A stretch of 64,000 nucleotides of DNA from XYD12-FULL-36-8 sp964613805 (GCA_964613805.1 CAZTJF010000016.1:34693-98692); one strand, 5' to 3'; counted from the first letter of the stretch, positions 27,158-37,067 are shown. Numbers and translations: made by a program. Notes: generated from the letters alone by a model not told the origin.

Positions 27158-28666
27158 ATGGAAAATACTTTACAAAATAAACTTCCAAAGCCATCTAATT
27201 TGTTAAGATGGACTGCGCTGCTTTTAATTAGTTTAGCAATGTTTGGCAACTATTATATTTACGACAGCGTTAGCCCTCTCGCCGACCTTCTCAAATCGCA
27301 GTTAGGTTTTTCCGATTCTAACATCGGGTTGCTAAATGCAATTTATTCATTCCCGAATATTATCATGGTTCTGATCGGCGGGTTATTGATTGATAGAATC
27401 GGCACAAAAACTTCTTTGATGATATTTACGGCATTAATAATGCTTGGTTCAGTCGTAACAGCACTTACAGGTAATATCTGGTTGATGTCTGGAGGAAGAT
27501 TGCTCTTTGGGTTAGGTGCTGAATCTATGATAGTTGCTATCACAACTATTATTGCAAGATGGTTTAAAGGTAAGGAATTATCATTTGCTTTTGGATTAAA
27601 TCTTACAGTTGCAAGGTTAGGTTCATTTATGGCACTTAATTCTCCTTCTTGGGGGAAAAGTTTGTATGAATATTGGCAATCACCGCTTTGGATTACTGTT
27701 GCAGCTGGAGTTTTTGCATTTATTTGTGTTATCATTTATTTCTTCCTCGATGTTTATGCAACTAAAAATTACGATCTGCCAAAAGAAGGCGAGCAAGATG
27801 CAATACTCCTATCTGATATTTTAAGAATTAAAGAAAATAAACGATGGTACATCTTTGCAGCATTGGCTGCGGTTGTAATGATTTTAAGTTTTATTAATTC
27901 CGATAATTGGGCAATATATTTGATTCTGCTGATATTGTCAGCAATAATTTTGTTTCTTAAACCCAAGTCATTCTCAAACTCTTTCTGGTACATAACTGCG
28001 TTGTGTGTTACATTTTATTCGGCAATGTTTCCGTTTCAAACATTTGCAATTAAATTTTTTCAGGAGGCACACGGAACAAGCAGAGAAGTTGGCGGCAACC
28101 TCTCCAGCATATTAACTCTTGCTGCAATGGTTTTTACTCCTTTGTTCGGATTGTTAGCAGATAAAATTGGAAAGCGTTCATTGTTGATGATGTTCGGTTC
28201 ACTACTTATTATTCCAGTTTATTTGATGATGGCTTATCAATTTGGAAGACCAGATGCAATGACTGACAGCGATTTTATTCATTTTAGTTTTAAGTTTTTT
28301 GATATTGATGCGGCTATTCCGATTTATTTAATTTTGCCTATGGCAATGATGGGAATTGCGTTTTCACTTGTACCCGCTGTTATGTGGCCATCGGTTGCCA
28401 TTATTGTTGATTCATCAAAATTAGGCACAGCTTATGGACTGATGACAATGATACAAAATATAGGTTTGTTTGGATTTAATTTGTTAATTGGGTTTGCTAA
28501 CGATATGTCCAATGCTAGCTCAGAGAATCCAGCAGGGTACAACTTGGGCATGTGGATATTCTCGTCATTAGGATTTTTCGGATTAGTGTTTGCTTATCTA
28601 TTAAGAAGGTCTGAAAAAGGTGCTTCGGGTCATGGACTTGAATTTGGCTCGATTCACAACAAATAA
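27158..28666 (+). CDS. MFS permease, MFSD1-like
   Basis: 502 residues with about 12 membrane helices. Motif A-like GGLLIDRIGTKTS and a second-half ADKIGKRS are typical of the MFS. The segment LAMFGNYYIYDSVSPLADLL and the GRLLFGLGAESMIVA stretch resemble the branch that includes animal MFSD1, which carries dipeptides in lysosomes. A peptide or organic-anion substrate is an inference, strengthened by the pepD gene just upstream. AAAGGAAAT precedes the ATG. It has its own transcription context, since a terminator lies before it. Confidence 0.75.
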   Translation: MENTLQNKLPKPSNLLRWTALLLISLAMFGNYYIYDSVSPLADLLKSQLGFSDSNIGLLNAIYSFPNIIMVLIGGLLIDRIGTKTSLMIFTALIMLGSVVTALTGNIWLMSGGRLLFGLGAESMIVAITTIIARWFKGKELSFAFGLNLTVARLGSFMALNSPSWGKSLYEYWQSPLWITVAAGVFAFICVIIYFFLDVYATKNYDLPKEGEQDAILLSDILRIKENKRWYIFAALAAVVMILSFINSDNWAIYLILLILSAIILFLKPKSFSNSFWYITALCVTFYSAMFPFQTFAIKFFQEAHGTSREVGGNLSSILTLAAMVFTPLFGLLADKIGKRSLLMMFGSLLIIPVYLMMAYQFGRPDAMTDSDFIHFSFKFFDIDAAIPIYLILPMAMMGIAFSLVPAVMWPSVAIIVDSSKLGTAYGLMTMIQNIGLFGFNLLIGFANDMSNASSENPAGYNLGMWIFSSLGFFGLVFAYLLRRSEKGASGHGLEFGSIHNK

Positions 28667-28707
28667 AATTTTGAACTGAATACCAAAAAATAAATGAAAG
28701 AGTATTT

Positions 28708-29484
28708 ATGAGGAAAGTTTTAATTACCATTTATTTATTAATAGCATTTTTAACTCCAACCAAACTGTTTGCTCAGTGCTGCGGGTCAGATTTCATTGCC
28801 GCTAAATTGGTGCAGAGTGGAGTTAATGTCGGTTATGGAATTCAATTTTACGTTCCTTCCGGTTTTAATAATTATATTGATCTTTATAATCAAAAATATT
28901 CCGCTTCACTTAGCTCCAAGATTGGTGAATTTGGAACCTCTACTGGATTTAAAATTGGCGCAAACTTAGTTCAATTTCAGTTGGATGAGTTTTCATTAGC
29001 ACTTAAAATTAATTATCAGCAGATGAAGGAAAAAAAGTCTGCAACCCGCAGCTTGGCAATTGGTGGAAATGCTAAGGAAGAATTTGATCTTACTTTAACA
29101 TCTATTGGACTTGGATTTTCATCATCGCTTGTAGTAAGTAAACGTTTTGATATAAAATTTATTGATGCTTTACTCACATGGAATTCGGCTAAGCTGGTAA
29201 ACACATATTCCGATGTGCTAATTTCGAGTGAACAAACACTTTCAAGTCCTAAAAAAAATATGGGATTTACAGTTGGAGCTGGATTAACTTTTTACATTGT
29301 ACCGTCATACGTTTCATTGGAAGCAACAGGCGGATACGCTTTATTCTCAATAACCAGAATGCAATTTGATGAAGGCGAACTGCTATCGCAAACACCGGAT
29401 GGAGGACCTGCAATGGAAAATTTTATTAAATCGGGCGGTTTCTATGCATTCATTCAACTGAATTTCTCAATTCCATTTAAATGA
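28708..29484 (+). CDS. Predicted outer-membrane barrel protein, paralogue A
   Basis: 258 residues with a signal peptide ending LFAQ, then CCGSDF (two Cys at the mature N-terminus, not a lipobox). Beta-rich with amphipathic strands. It shares with the next gene the motifs GEFGTSTGFKIGANL, YQQMKEKKSAT and the C-terminal FIKSGGFYAFIQLNFSIPF. A tandem duplicate pair 36 nt apart. No family recognised; probably an outer-membrane or secreted barrel. Confidence 0.6.
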   Translation: MRKVLITIYLLIAFLTPTKLFAQCCGSDFIAAKLVQSGVNVGYGIQFYVPSGFNNYIDLYNQKYSASLSSKIGEFGTSTGFKIGANLVQFQLDEFSLALKINYQQMKEKKSATRSLAIGGNAKEEFDLTLTSIGLGFSSSLVVSKRFDIKFIDALLTWNSAKLVNTYSDVLISSEQTLSSPKKNMGFTVGAGLTFYIVPSYVSLEATGGYALFSITRMQFDEGELLSQTPDGGPAMENFIKSGGFYAFIQLNFSIPFK

Positions 29485-29520
29485 TGTAATTCTTAAGTTT
29501 GAAATAAAGAAGGTACTCAC

Positions 29521-30279
29521 ATGGTTACGCTGGGTATTAAATCAGCTATCTTAATTCTCTTTCTATTTAACGCAAATCTTTCTGCACAAACAATTGGATT
29601 TGGTTGTTTTGGTTTCACTGGAGGTTATGCCGGGTATAGTTATCAAAAGTATCAACCAACAGGATTAAATGAGTACATTAGAATTTTTAATGTTGATCGA
29701 AGGGATTCTCTTAAAGAAAATCTTGGTGAATTTGGAACAGCCACTGGTTTTCGCGTCGGAGTAAACTTTTTTAGAAAAAAATTTAAAGGGTTTATTATTT
29801 CCGGAAAAGGATACTATCAAATGCTTATTGAGAAAGAGAATGCAACTGAAAAATTATTTTCCGGAGACTACAAATCATCTTATGAACTAAAATTCACTAA
29901 TTGGGGAATAGGTCTTGACCTGGGTATACCTATTGTGTCATTCCTAAATTGGAAAATTGCCGATGCTGCTCTTCTCTATAATCAAGTTAAATTATCAAGC
30001 AAACAAGATTTCCCAAACTCAGTGACCATAACAAAAAATTATAGAAGTGATTTTCATTTCAGCTACTCAGTTGGAACAGGTATTATCGTAGAAATTTATG
30101 GTGAGTACATTACTCTCGAAGGTTTAGCAGCTTACTCAAAAATCATTATTAATGAAATGAAATTGGATGATGGAACCATGTTAACAATCAATGAAAATTC
30201 AAATCAAGTGATGAATAATTTTATTAGTGACGGCGGGTTCAACGCCGTTATTCAATTAAGCATTGGTATTCCACTTTAA
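29521..30279 (+). CDS. Predicted outer-membrane barrel protein, paralogue B
   Basis: 252 residues. Signal peptide ends LSAQ. Shared features with its upstream neighbour are GEFGTATGFRVGVNF, YYQMLIEKENATEKL, the segment ITLEGLAAYS and the C-terminal FISDGGFNAVIQLSIGIPL. The pair has diverged strongly, so the duplication is old. AAGAAGG precedes the ATG. It lies 27 nt before an aminopeptidase gene. Function unknown. Confidence 0.6.
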   Translation: MVTLGIKSAILILFLFNANLSAQTIGFGCFGFTGGYAGYSYQKYQPTGLNEYIRIFNVDRRDSLKENLGEFGTATGFRVGVNFFRKKFKGFIISGKGYYQMLIEKENATEKLFSGDYKSSYELKFTNWGIGLDLGIPIVSFLNWKIADAALLYNQVKLSSKQDFPNSVTITKNYRSDFHFSYSVGTGIIVEIYGEYITLEGLAAYSKIIINEMKLDDGTMLTINENSNQVMNNFISDGGFNAVIQLSIGIPL

Positions 30280-30306
30280 AAACAAATTTGATGAAAGGAC
30301 AATTTT

Positions 30307-31269
30307 ATGCCGATAACTAAACTTGATTCCGCCTGTGTTACTGCAATTAAAACTTGCATGGGTGCAAAAAAGCATGAAAAAGTTTTAATCATCACTGATG
30401 AAATAAAAAAAGAAATCGGTTATGCTTTGTACGTCAATGCACTTCGATTAGGTCATCAGTCATTGTACATTGAAATGAAATCTGGAAAAGTGAATGGTGA
30501 AGAACCGCCCGAGGCAATTGCTGAATTGATGCAAAAGTTTGATGTTGTTTTATGTCCAACTGCCAAATCTCTTACGCATACAAATGCTCGCAGAGCAGCA
30601 TCGGCAAAGGGTGTAAGAGTTGCAACTTTTCCTGGAATTACAAAAGATGTTATGATACGTGGAATGAATGCTGATTATAATAAAATTTCCAAATTGTCTA
30701 TTAAGCTTAAGGGCATATTAGAAAAAGGGAGTCATGTTCGTGTTACCTCTGCATTAGGAACAGATATCTCATTCAGCATCAAAGGAAGAACTTCTTATGC
30801 GAGCAAAGGACTCTTTCATGCAAAAGGGGAAAGCGGAAATTTACCTACAGGAGAAACTTTTCTCGCTCCAATCGAAGGAACATCGAATGGAATTTTTATT
30901 GTGGACGGTTCAATGGCAGGATTAGGATTAATTAAAAATGCTAACATCAGCATAAAAGTTAAGGATGGATATGCAACTGAAATTAAAGGCGGAGTTCTCG
31001 CCCGAAAACTAGCAAAGCAGCTTGATGATGTGGGAAAAGATGCTCGTAATATTGCCGAGTTCGGAATTGGAACAAATGATAGTGCAAAACTTAGCGGTGT
31101 ACTTTTAGAAGATGAAAAAGTTATGGGAACTATTCATATTGCACTTGGCAATAATGTTTCAATGGGAGGAAATGTAAATGTTCCTATTCATTTAGATGGC
31201 GTAATTAAAAAACCAACTGTATATCTTGATGATGAAGTTTTAATGAAAGAGGGAAAGCTGTTAGTATAA
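30307..31269 (+). CDS. M29-like aminopeptidase (AmpS/aminopeptidase T type)
   Basis: 320 residues. C-terminal motifs match the M29 leucyl aminopeptidases: NLPTGETFLAPIEG, AEFGIGTNDSAKL, DEKVMGTIHIALGNN and NVPIHLDGVIKKPTV, which supply Glu, His and Asp ligands for two metals. It is shorter than the usual ~400 residues; the N-terminal domain is reduced. It probably releases N-terminal residues from peptides in the cytoplasm, and fits with the peptide transporter and dipeptidase nearby. AAAGGACA precedes the ATG. The short N-terminus leaves some doubt about activity. Confidence 0.75.
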   Translation: MPITKLDSACVTAIKTCMGAKKHEKVLIITDEIKKEIGYALYVNALRLGHQSLYIEMKSGKVNGEEPPEAIAELMQKFDVVLCPTAKSLTHTNARRAASAKGVRVATFPGITKDVMIRGMNADYNKISKLSIKLKGILEKGSHVRVTSALGTDISFSIKGRTSYASKGLFHAKGESGNLPTGETFLAPIEGTSNGIFIVDGSMAGLGLIKNANISIKVKDGYATEIKGGVLARKLAKQLDDVGKDARNIAEFGIGTNDSAKLSGVLLEDEKVMGTIHIALGNNVSMGGNVNVPIHLDGVIKKPTVYLDDEVLMKEGKLLV

Positions 31270-31374
31270 AATAGTAGTTTTCTTTTTGTCGCTTTATATT
31301 GTTTTATTAAGGCATTCAATATATTTTTAGCCCATGTTTATTTTATATTTCACTCTATAATGCTGAGAGTTCGT

Positions 31375-33093
31375 ATGAAGCAAAAATTACAGTTTCCATT
31401 CAAATTCGTTACAAATAATCTTAGTCTTTTACTTTTATTCATAACCTTTTTTTTCGTTTCAAACCTATATTCTCAAAATTTCCTAATTGATACCACATTT
31501 AATTTACCTGGTCAGGTTGATACTATTAATACATCCTCAATTGATTATTCAACAGTCCCGGGATTTTTTCAACTTCAAACCGGCGAAAATGAAAATCTTG
31601 CTTTAAGGCGTTCTGCCTATATTGTTTATCAGGGAAACGCTCCAACAGATACTGCTCTTAGAAATGGTAATAAGCTTGTAGATGGCAGCAAATCATCGCC
31701 ATCGTTTGTTTCTATTCTTGCTGGAAGTCAAGGAGCTGAAGTAGGGACTTATATTATTGTAGATTTAAAAGCCGTAAGAAATGTTAAGAAAGTGATAATT
31801 TATACGTTTGCGGGAAGTCCAAACCTAAGACCAAGAGCGTTTTCAATATTTGCCGGGTTGGATACGCTGACTATGGAGAGAGTGTACCAGGAGCTTGATA
31901 ATCAAGTAGTTAATCCAGTTGCACAATTTGATGCAATAGTTTCACAGTATATAAAAATTGTTATTGATGTTGTTCCACAAAATTTCAACACAACTATTTC
32001 AGAAATTGAAATATTTGGAGAGGGATTTTTACCCGAAGGATTTTTTTATTCTTCAGTTAGAAATGTTGGACAAAATGTAAACTTTGGCACATTTGAATTT
32101 AAGGGAAATATTCCTGAAGGTACAAGTGTTGCATTTAACTTTAGGACGGGGAATTCCCCAACTATTGATACTACATGGAGCAATTTTGGAGATGAAATAG
32201 CTGCCTCCGGTTCGTTGTTTGAAGTTTATGAACCGCGGAGATACATTCAGTATCGAGTTAAATTAACAACTACAAATTTACTTTCTCCACTAATTGATGA
32301 AGTAAAAATCAATTACGATATCCAAAATGTTGCCTCAATTACTGATGCATATATAACTCCGCAATTAACTCAAATATTAAAAGAGAAAGAATTTACATTA
32401 GTTATTGATGTATCATTTGATGCCACTGATTATGGAATTGATACTCTCCAAATTTTTACTCCTTCGCCGGCAACATTACTCGAAGTGAAAATTAATGGAG
32501 TTGCCGCAAGTTACTTATCATCTGTTACTGCACGAAAAGTTGTTTTGTTTTTTAATTCAACTTTAAAAACTAATTCAAGAATAGAAGTTAAATTTTTAAG
32601 CACTCCGTTTTTAGGGGTCAGTCCTTACATAGCTAAAGTAAGCTCGAAATTAGTTAGTAACAATCCGCAGCGTGTTAATTCAAAAGTGGTAAATAATGTT
32701 GAAGCATGGAGCATCATTACTGATGGAGTTCCTGATAAACTTTTAATTGCTGTTAAAGCAACTCCCAATCCTTTTACTCCAAATAACGATGGAATAAATG
32801 ATATAACCAATATTGAATTTTTCCTTGGCAATATTGGAGAACCACGGGCTGATATTGGAACTCAATTAAGAACTCTCAGTATTAAAATATACGATTTAAC
32901 CGGACGATTGATTAGAGATTTATATGATAGTAAAACCGGGGCGTTTGCTTTTATATCCGATAACGGAATAACTTGGGATGGAAGAGATAACAGCGGCAAA
33001 ATAGTAAGACCAGGATTATATCTTTATCAAATAATTATTAATAGTGATAATGGCGGTGAGAACATCACTAAAACTATTGTTGTTTCATATTGA
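31375..33093 (+). CDS. Secreted protein with discoidin-like domain and FlgD-like C-terminus
   Basis: 572 residues from the ATG at 31375 (an in-frame ATG at 31360 adds five). A signal peptide (~1-33, ending LYSQ) is followed by a discoidin/F5-8C-like domain (~73-220; NLALRRSAYIV, LVDGSKSSPSF, YIIVDLKAVRNVKKVIIYT, YIKIVID, EIEIFGEG), which commonly binds carbohydrate. A beta-sandwich middle follows. The last ~110 residues hold PNPFTPNNDGINDIT then IKIYDLTGRLIRDLYD and WDGRDNSGKIVRPGLYLYQI, a FlgD-Ig or gliding-type sorting domain. Likely exported across the outer membrane by a type IX-like route and displayed. Its stop overlaps the upstream alternative TTG of the next gene. Confidence 0.8.
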   Translation: MKQKLQFPFKFVTNNLSLLLLFITFFFVSNLYSQNFLIDTTFNLPGQVDTINTSSIDYSTVPGFFQLQTGENENLALRRSAYIVYQGNAPTDTALRNGNKLVDGSKSSPSFVSILAGSQGAEVGTYIIVDLKAVRNVKKVIIYTFAGSPNLRPRAFSIFAGLDTLTMERVYQELDNQVVNPVAQFDAIVSQYIKIVIDVVPQNFNTTISEIEIFGEGFLPEGFFYSSVRNVGQNVNFGTFEFKGNIPEGTSVAFNFRTGNSPTIDTTWSNFGDEIAASGSLFEVYEPRRYIQYRVKLTTTNLLSPLIDEVKINYDIQNVASITDAYITPQLTQILKEKEFTLVIDVSFDATDYGIDTLQIFTPSPATLLEVKINGVAASYLSSVTARKVVLFFNSTLKTNSRIEVKFLSTPFLGVSPYIAKVSSKLVSNNPQRVNSKVVNNVEAWSIITDGVPDKLLIAVKATPNPFTPNNDGINDITNIEFFLGNIGEPRADIGTQLRTLSIKIYDLTGRLIRDLYDSKTGAFAFISDNGITWDGRDNSGKIVRPGLYLYQIIINSDNGGENITKTIVVSY

Positions 33094-33107
33094 AAAGAAG
33101 GTTTAAA

Positions 33108-34031
33108 GTGAAGGAGATTAAAATTGTTTTTATAATTTTCTTTGTCAGCATAAGTCTCAAAGCCGGCGGTTTTGACGACCTTGGAAACAGTGCACGTGTG
33201 GTTTCAATGGGAGGTGCAAATATTGCAGTTGCAGATGCGCCCTATTCTATTTTTTATAACCCAGCCGGAATTTATAATATTAAAAATCTTAGCTTATCAT
33301 CAACTTATTCAAATTTGTATCCGGGAATTACGGATGATAATTTAAATTACTTTTCTTTAAGTGCAGTTGTTCCATTGGAGGTCATAGGTGAATTTGGAAT
33401 TGGAGGAACATTCTTAAACTCAGCACTTTGGAAAGAAAACACATTTATTTTTAGTTATGCACGCCAGCTTTATGGCGACATTGCTTTAGGCGGGAGTTTA
33501 AAATTGCTTCGTTGGTCTGCAGAAGCGGCTCCGGGTGAATCTGCTTTATCATATTTTGGTTTTACATTTGATGTTGGCGCACATTATACTTTTTCAAATC
33601 TTATTAGCAATTCAGATCTTAGAGTTGGATTAGCAATTCAAAATTTAACACAGCCAAGCATTTCAAATAACGGCAGTCCTGATGCAAAATTGCCAATTTC
33701 CATGGGACTTGGTTTAGCTTTTGTCTCTAATGAGTATAACTATGTAGTTGCGTTAGATATTGTAAGATATGATGAGACAACAAGAATAAACACCGGTGCT
33801 GAATTTCTTGGATTAAGACAAGAAGTGTTTGGTTTAAACACTGCATTTTTGATTCGCGTTGGTTACAATGGAATTGTTGGAAGTGATGTTTTTACACAAA
33901 GAGGAGTAAATGCCGGTTTTGGTTTAAATGTGGATGATCTAAAAATAGATTACGCTTATGTTTTTCCTTTAGTACTGCAAAATGTGGGGGGAAGTCACAA
34001 GATTTCTCTCAATTATAATTTTAATTTTTAA
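33108..34031 (+). CDS. PorV/PorQ-like outer-membrane barrel protein
   Basis: 307 residues from a GTG start at 33108, supported by AGAAGG (33096-33101) 6 nt upstream; an earlier TTG at 33090 overlaps the previous stop and lacks a site. Signal peptide ends LKAGG. The mature N-terminus (NSARVVSMGGANIAVADAPYSIFYNPAGI) is the hallmark of the PorV/PorQ (UPF0164) family of FadL-like barrels, and the protein ends in an aromatic strand (SLNYNFNF). PorV helps release type IX cargo at the outer membrane. Neighbouring CTD-type cargo makes such a role plausible, but in Ignavibacteria this family has many members with unknown tasks. Confidence 0.82.
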   Translation: MKEIKIVFIIFFVSISLKAGGFDDLGNSARVVSMGGANIAVADAPYSIFYNPAGIYNIKNLSLSSTYSNLYPGITDDNLNYFSLSAVVPLEVIGEFGIGGTFLNSALWKENTFIFSYARQLYGDIALGGSLKLLRWSAEAAPGESALSYFGFTFDVGAHYTFSNLISNSDLRVGLAIQNLTQPSISNNGSPDAKLPISMGLGLAFVSNEYNYVVALDIVRYDETTRINTGAEFLGLRQEVFGLNTAFLIRVGYNGIVGSDVFTQRGVNAGFGLNVDDLKIDYAYVFPLVLQNVGGSHKISLNYNFNF

Positions 34032-34051
34032 TTCTGTTATTGGAGGTAGTG

Positions 34052-37045
34052 TTGATTAAGTTTCGCTACTGCTTGATCTTTTTCTTCATAATATTTTTAT
34101 CTGCTCAAAGTTATTCCCAATTCATTTCGAATAAGGGAAAGACAAGTACTTCCTATCTAAATTATTCCGGAAGAAATTATGAGAATTACAGTTCAACATT
34201 TCTAAGAAAAAAATTCTTTGACAATTTTGGAAATTTTTTAGTTGAAGGAACAACGGTTTATGAACTTTCGGAAGTCCAAAAGCAGCTGGGCGCATCCGAA
34301 ATACCTACCGGAAACAGTGATTTAATTAAATCACGTTATTATCAAAATTATTTTAACAATCTTGTTATCGCTAATGATTCCTACAGCGGATTTGAAACAC
34401 GTTTAATGGTCGGCGATGCCATCAGAACAAAATTCACCTCACTAACTTTTAACAGAGCAAGGTTCAACGGCATTAGATGGGATGCCGGCACACCTAAATA
34501 TCGGGGCACTTTAGTGGCTTCAAGAATTTCGGACCCAATTAGATTTCGTTTTGATAACCCTATTTACATAGATGGAGTTAGAAGAATAAGGGACTGGACA
34601 CAATATCTTTTTGGCGGACATTTTGAAACAGATATCGGTGATATTTTAACACTTGGTTTGACTTATGTGAACCAGCATCAGCGAAAAAGCAGCAGCCAGG
34701 AGTCATCATTAAAGGGTGTTGTTTCCAATGTGATTCCCCGCGTGATTTTTTTAAGAATTAGTGATGAATCACCTGGTGATAATTCTGGTCCAATAATATT
34801 TTCAACTCCAACTATAATAATCAACGGTCAACCGAGACCGCTTGTTAATATTTTTAATACAAATCCAACTGCAGCTTCAACGCAGCTTAATCAGCCAATT
34901 CAGTATTGGATTTTGAGATACAAACTTGAAGGTTCCAATAGAGGATTTGATATAAGCGATAAAGGAATTTTTAGAGGGCAGGACACAACAAGTTTTACGA
35001 GGTTAATCAACTATAAAAATGCATTTGCCGAAAATCCATCAAAATATGTTTATCCATTTCGCGTACCAAGCAGCGAAACCGAGAGCATGACCTATGGATT
35101 TCTTATTCCTCCTGGTGCCGAGTCAGTGCAGTTTCAAATTACTGTTGCGAATGATTATAAAATTGAAACCGCCCAAGATTATCTAAATACAAAAGATGAT
35201 TACACATCTCCTTTTTTTTCTCATGCAGATGATCAGTTACTTGCACAGCTTACCCCATTTTTTGTTAGGGCAAGAGCGGATGGAAATGTACGTGATGGAA
35301 GCAATAAAAGAGTTGTTACAATAAACTACGGATTAACCACCGGAATGTCGGTATATGGTTTGAATTTCCAATTCAAATGGAGCGGATTTGATATTGAAGG
35401 TGAGTTTAATGAAAGTGTTGAGTTCATGAAGTATCCGCTTTTGGTTGGCAATCGTTTTGAAAGCAAAGGAAAAGCATGGTACTTGAGAGGTAAAAAGAAA
35501 ATTGGAAGATTTACTTTTGGCGGTGAACGCTATCAAATTACTCCAACGTACATTACATGGTTAAATACATATGTCCTTGAAAATAGTTATTATGCGTCAC
35601 CAACATCTGATTTTATACCCAATCCTCGTGCAGCCACTGGCGAACCGTTTGCAGATTTTTTAGGATATGATGCAACGTATACTCCTTCGAGGATTGTACT
35701 ATTTCCCGGAGGTGCTTTCTATCCTCTTGTTGATGATAACGATGATGATGATAGATGGGAAGATGGATTTTATCACTATCACGTTGTATCAACAGATATT
35801 TTTAATCGCAATAATGATGTAATCAATAAGAACGGTGATTATTTTAAGCTTGGTTACAGACAAAATACGAATGAGCTGAGAAGTTTGGAAGACATCGTTC
35901 GACGACCTGATGCCGGTATTTTCCCTGGAAAAGATCGCGACAATGATGGTATTCCTGATGATGATAGAAATGCAAATGGTATTCCAGATTATTCGGAAGA
36001 CTTTCTAACGTATTATGCTGATCCTCCCACTTTTGATTATGGTGATGACTGGAACAATAATGGAATAATTGATGAACAGGAGAATGATATCTTGCCTGAT
36101 TATCCTTATGAACCTGATATTGATGGTTATCATGTTTTCAGTAATCTTGATCTTCTTGATGGATTAAATTTTGGCGCAGGTAAAATTTATGAAGAAGCAA
36201 TTGCTAGAGGCGGAAGAAATGATGTTAACTATCTAAAAGCTGGTTATTTCACATCTACTCCTAAATTTGGTGAGCTAAGGTTATACTATATCCTTAAACA
36301 AGCAAGAGATAACATTCCCAATGATTTATATTTGTTTAGGGGAGTAATTACAACCCGAAATCCGTTTCCGGAATATGTTGTTGATCCACTTAACTACAGA
36401 AATTCTTTAGTTAACTCGCTTTACATTGGTACCAAGTACACTCAAATTAAAAATCTGCTAATAGAAAATAATATCAGATTTGAACTCAACAAACAATTTT
36501 CAATTGGAACACGTGAAAACGCTTTTCTAACTCCTACAGAGGTTCGCCTATTGGGTGATCAAGTACCGGGCAGAGTAGTATTTTGGGGAATTGTAAATAA
36601 AATTGATTACACATTTAGATTTTTTAATGATGCTCTCAAAATAAGCCCGCAATTTAAAATTAGAACAGAGAAGGTTGTAAAGTTTTCTGAAGACAGGCAA
36701 AGAAACTCCGTTGTAGAAATCCAACAGCACAATCAGGAAGTAATTCCAATAGTCCGACTCGATTATAGACTAACAGAGAATACCGATGTGCGTTTTGGTG
36801 TACAGGGATTTTCCATGTTCGGTGATTTCTTTAAGTATAAGATTAGAAATTATAATGACGGCGTCGAAAGTCAAGATCGTGCCATTGTTGCCTTTTCCAT
36901 TAGTAATAAAACTCAATATGCTGGTTACAATGTTGTTTTTGATTTTGGATATAAATACACAGACATCAATTATTTAAGAGAGGTTGATAAATCCAAAGGG
37001 AATCAGGAATCGTCTTTCTTCTTTTCTATTTATGCAGGATTTTAG
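34052..37045 (+). CDS. Very large predicted outer-membrane protein with Asp-rich segments
   Basis: 997 residues from the TTG at 34052, placed 5 nt after GGAGG (34042-34046); an earlier in-frame TTG at 34040 overlaps that site. Signal peptide ends QSYSQ. Long alternation of strands and a terminal Phe (FFFSIYAGF) suggest a beta-barrel or barrel-linked surface protein. Around residue 560 is DDNDDDDRWEDG, and ~625-690 holds DRDNDGIPDDDRNANGIPD and a second DDWNNNGIIDEQEND, which look like thrombospondin type 3 calcium-binding repeats. I do not recognise the family. It lies 20 nt after the PorV-like gene and 22 nt before a TPR protein gene. Confidence 0.7.
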   Translation: MIKFRYCLIFFFIIFLSAQSYSQFISNKGKTSTSYLNYSGRNYENYSSTFLRKKFFDNFGNFLVEGTTVYELSEVQKQLGASEIPTGNSDLIKSRYYQNYFNNLVIANDSYSGFETRLMVGDAIRTKFTSLTFNRARFNGIRWDAGTPKYRGTLVASRISDPIRFRFDNPIYIDGVRRIRDWTQYLFGGHFETDIGDILTLGLTYVNQHQRKSSSQESSLKGVVSNVIPRVIFLRISDESPGDNSGPIIFSTPTIIINGQPRPLVNIFNTNPTAASTQLNQPIQYWILRYKLEGSNRGFDISDKGIFRGQDTTSFTRLINYKNAFAENPSKYVYPFRVPSSETESMTYGFLIPPGAESVQFQITVANDYKIETAQDYLNTKDDYTSPFFSHADDQLLAQLTPFFVRARADGNVRDGSNKRVVTINYGLTTGMSVYGLNFQFKWSGFDIEGEFNESVEFMKYPLLVGNRFESKGKAWYLRGKKKIGRFTFGGERYQITPTYITWLNTYVLENSYYASPTSDFIPNPRAATGEPFADFLGYDATYTPSRIVLFPGGAFYPLVDDNDDDDRWEDGFYHYHVVSTDIFNRNNDVINKNGDYFKLGYRQNTNELRSLEDIVRRPDAGIFPGKDRDNDGIPDDDRNANGIPDYSEDFLTYYADPPTFDYGDDWNNNGIIDEQENDILPDYPYEPDIDGYHVFSNLDLLDGLNFGAGKIYEEAIARGGRNDVNYLKAGYFTSTPKFGELRLYYILKQARDNIPNDLYLFRGVITTRNPFPEYVVDPLNYRNSLVNSLYIGTKYTQIKNLLIENNIRFELNKQFSIGTRENAFLTPTEVRLLGDQVPGRVVFWGIVNKIDYTFRFFNDALKISPQFKIRTEKVVKFSEDRQRNSVVEIQQHNQEVIPIVRLDYRLTENTDVRFGVQGFSMFGDFFKYKIRNYNDGVESQDRAIVAFSISNKTQYAGYNVVFDFGYKYTDINYLREVDKSKGNQESSFFFSIYAGF

Positions 37046-37067
37046 TTTAGAAATGATTAAGTAAAAC

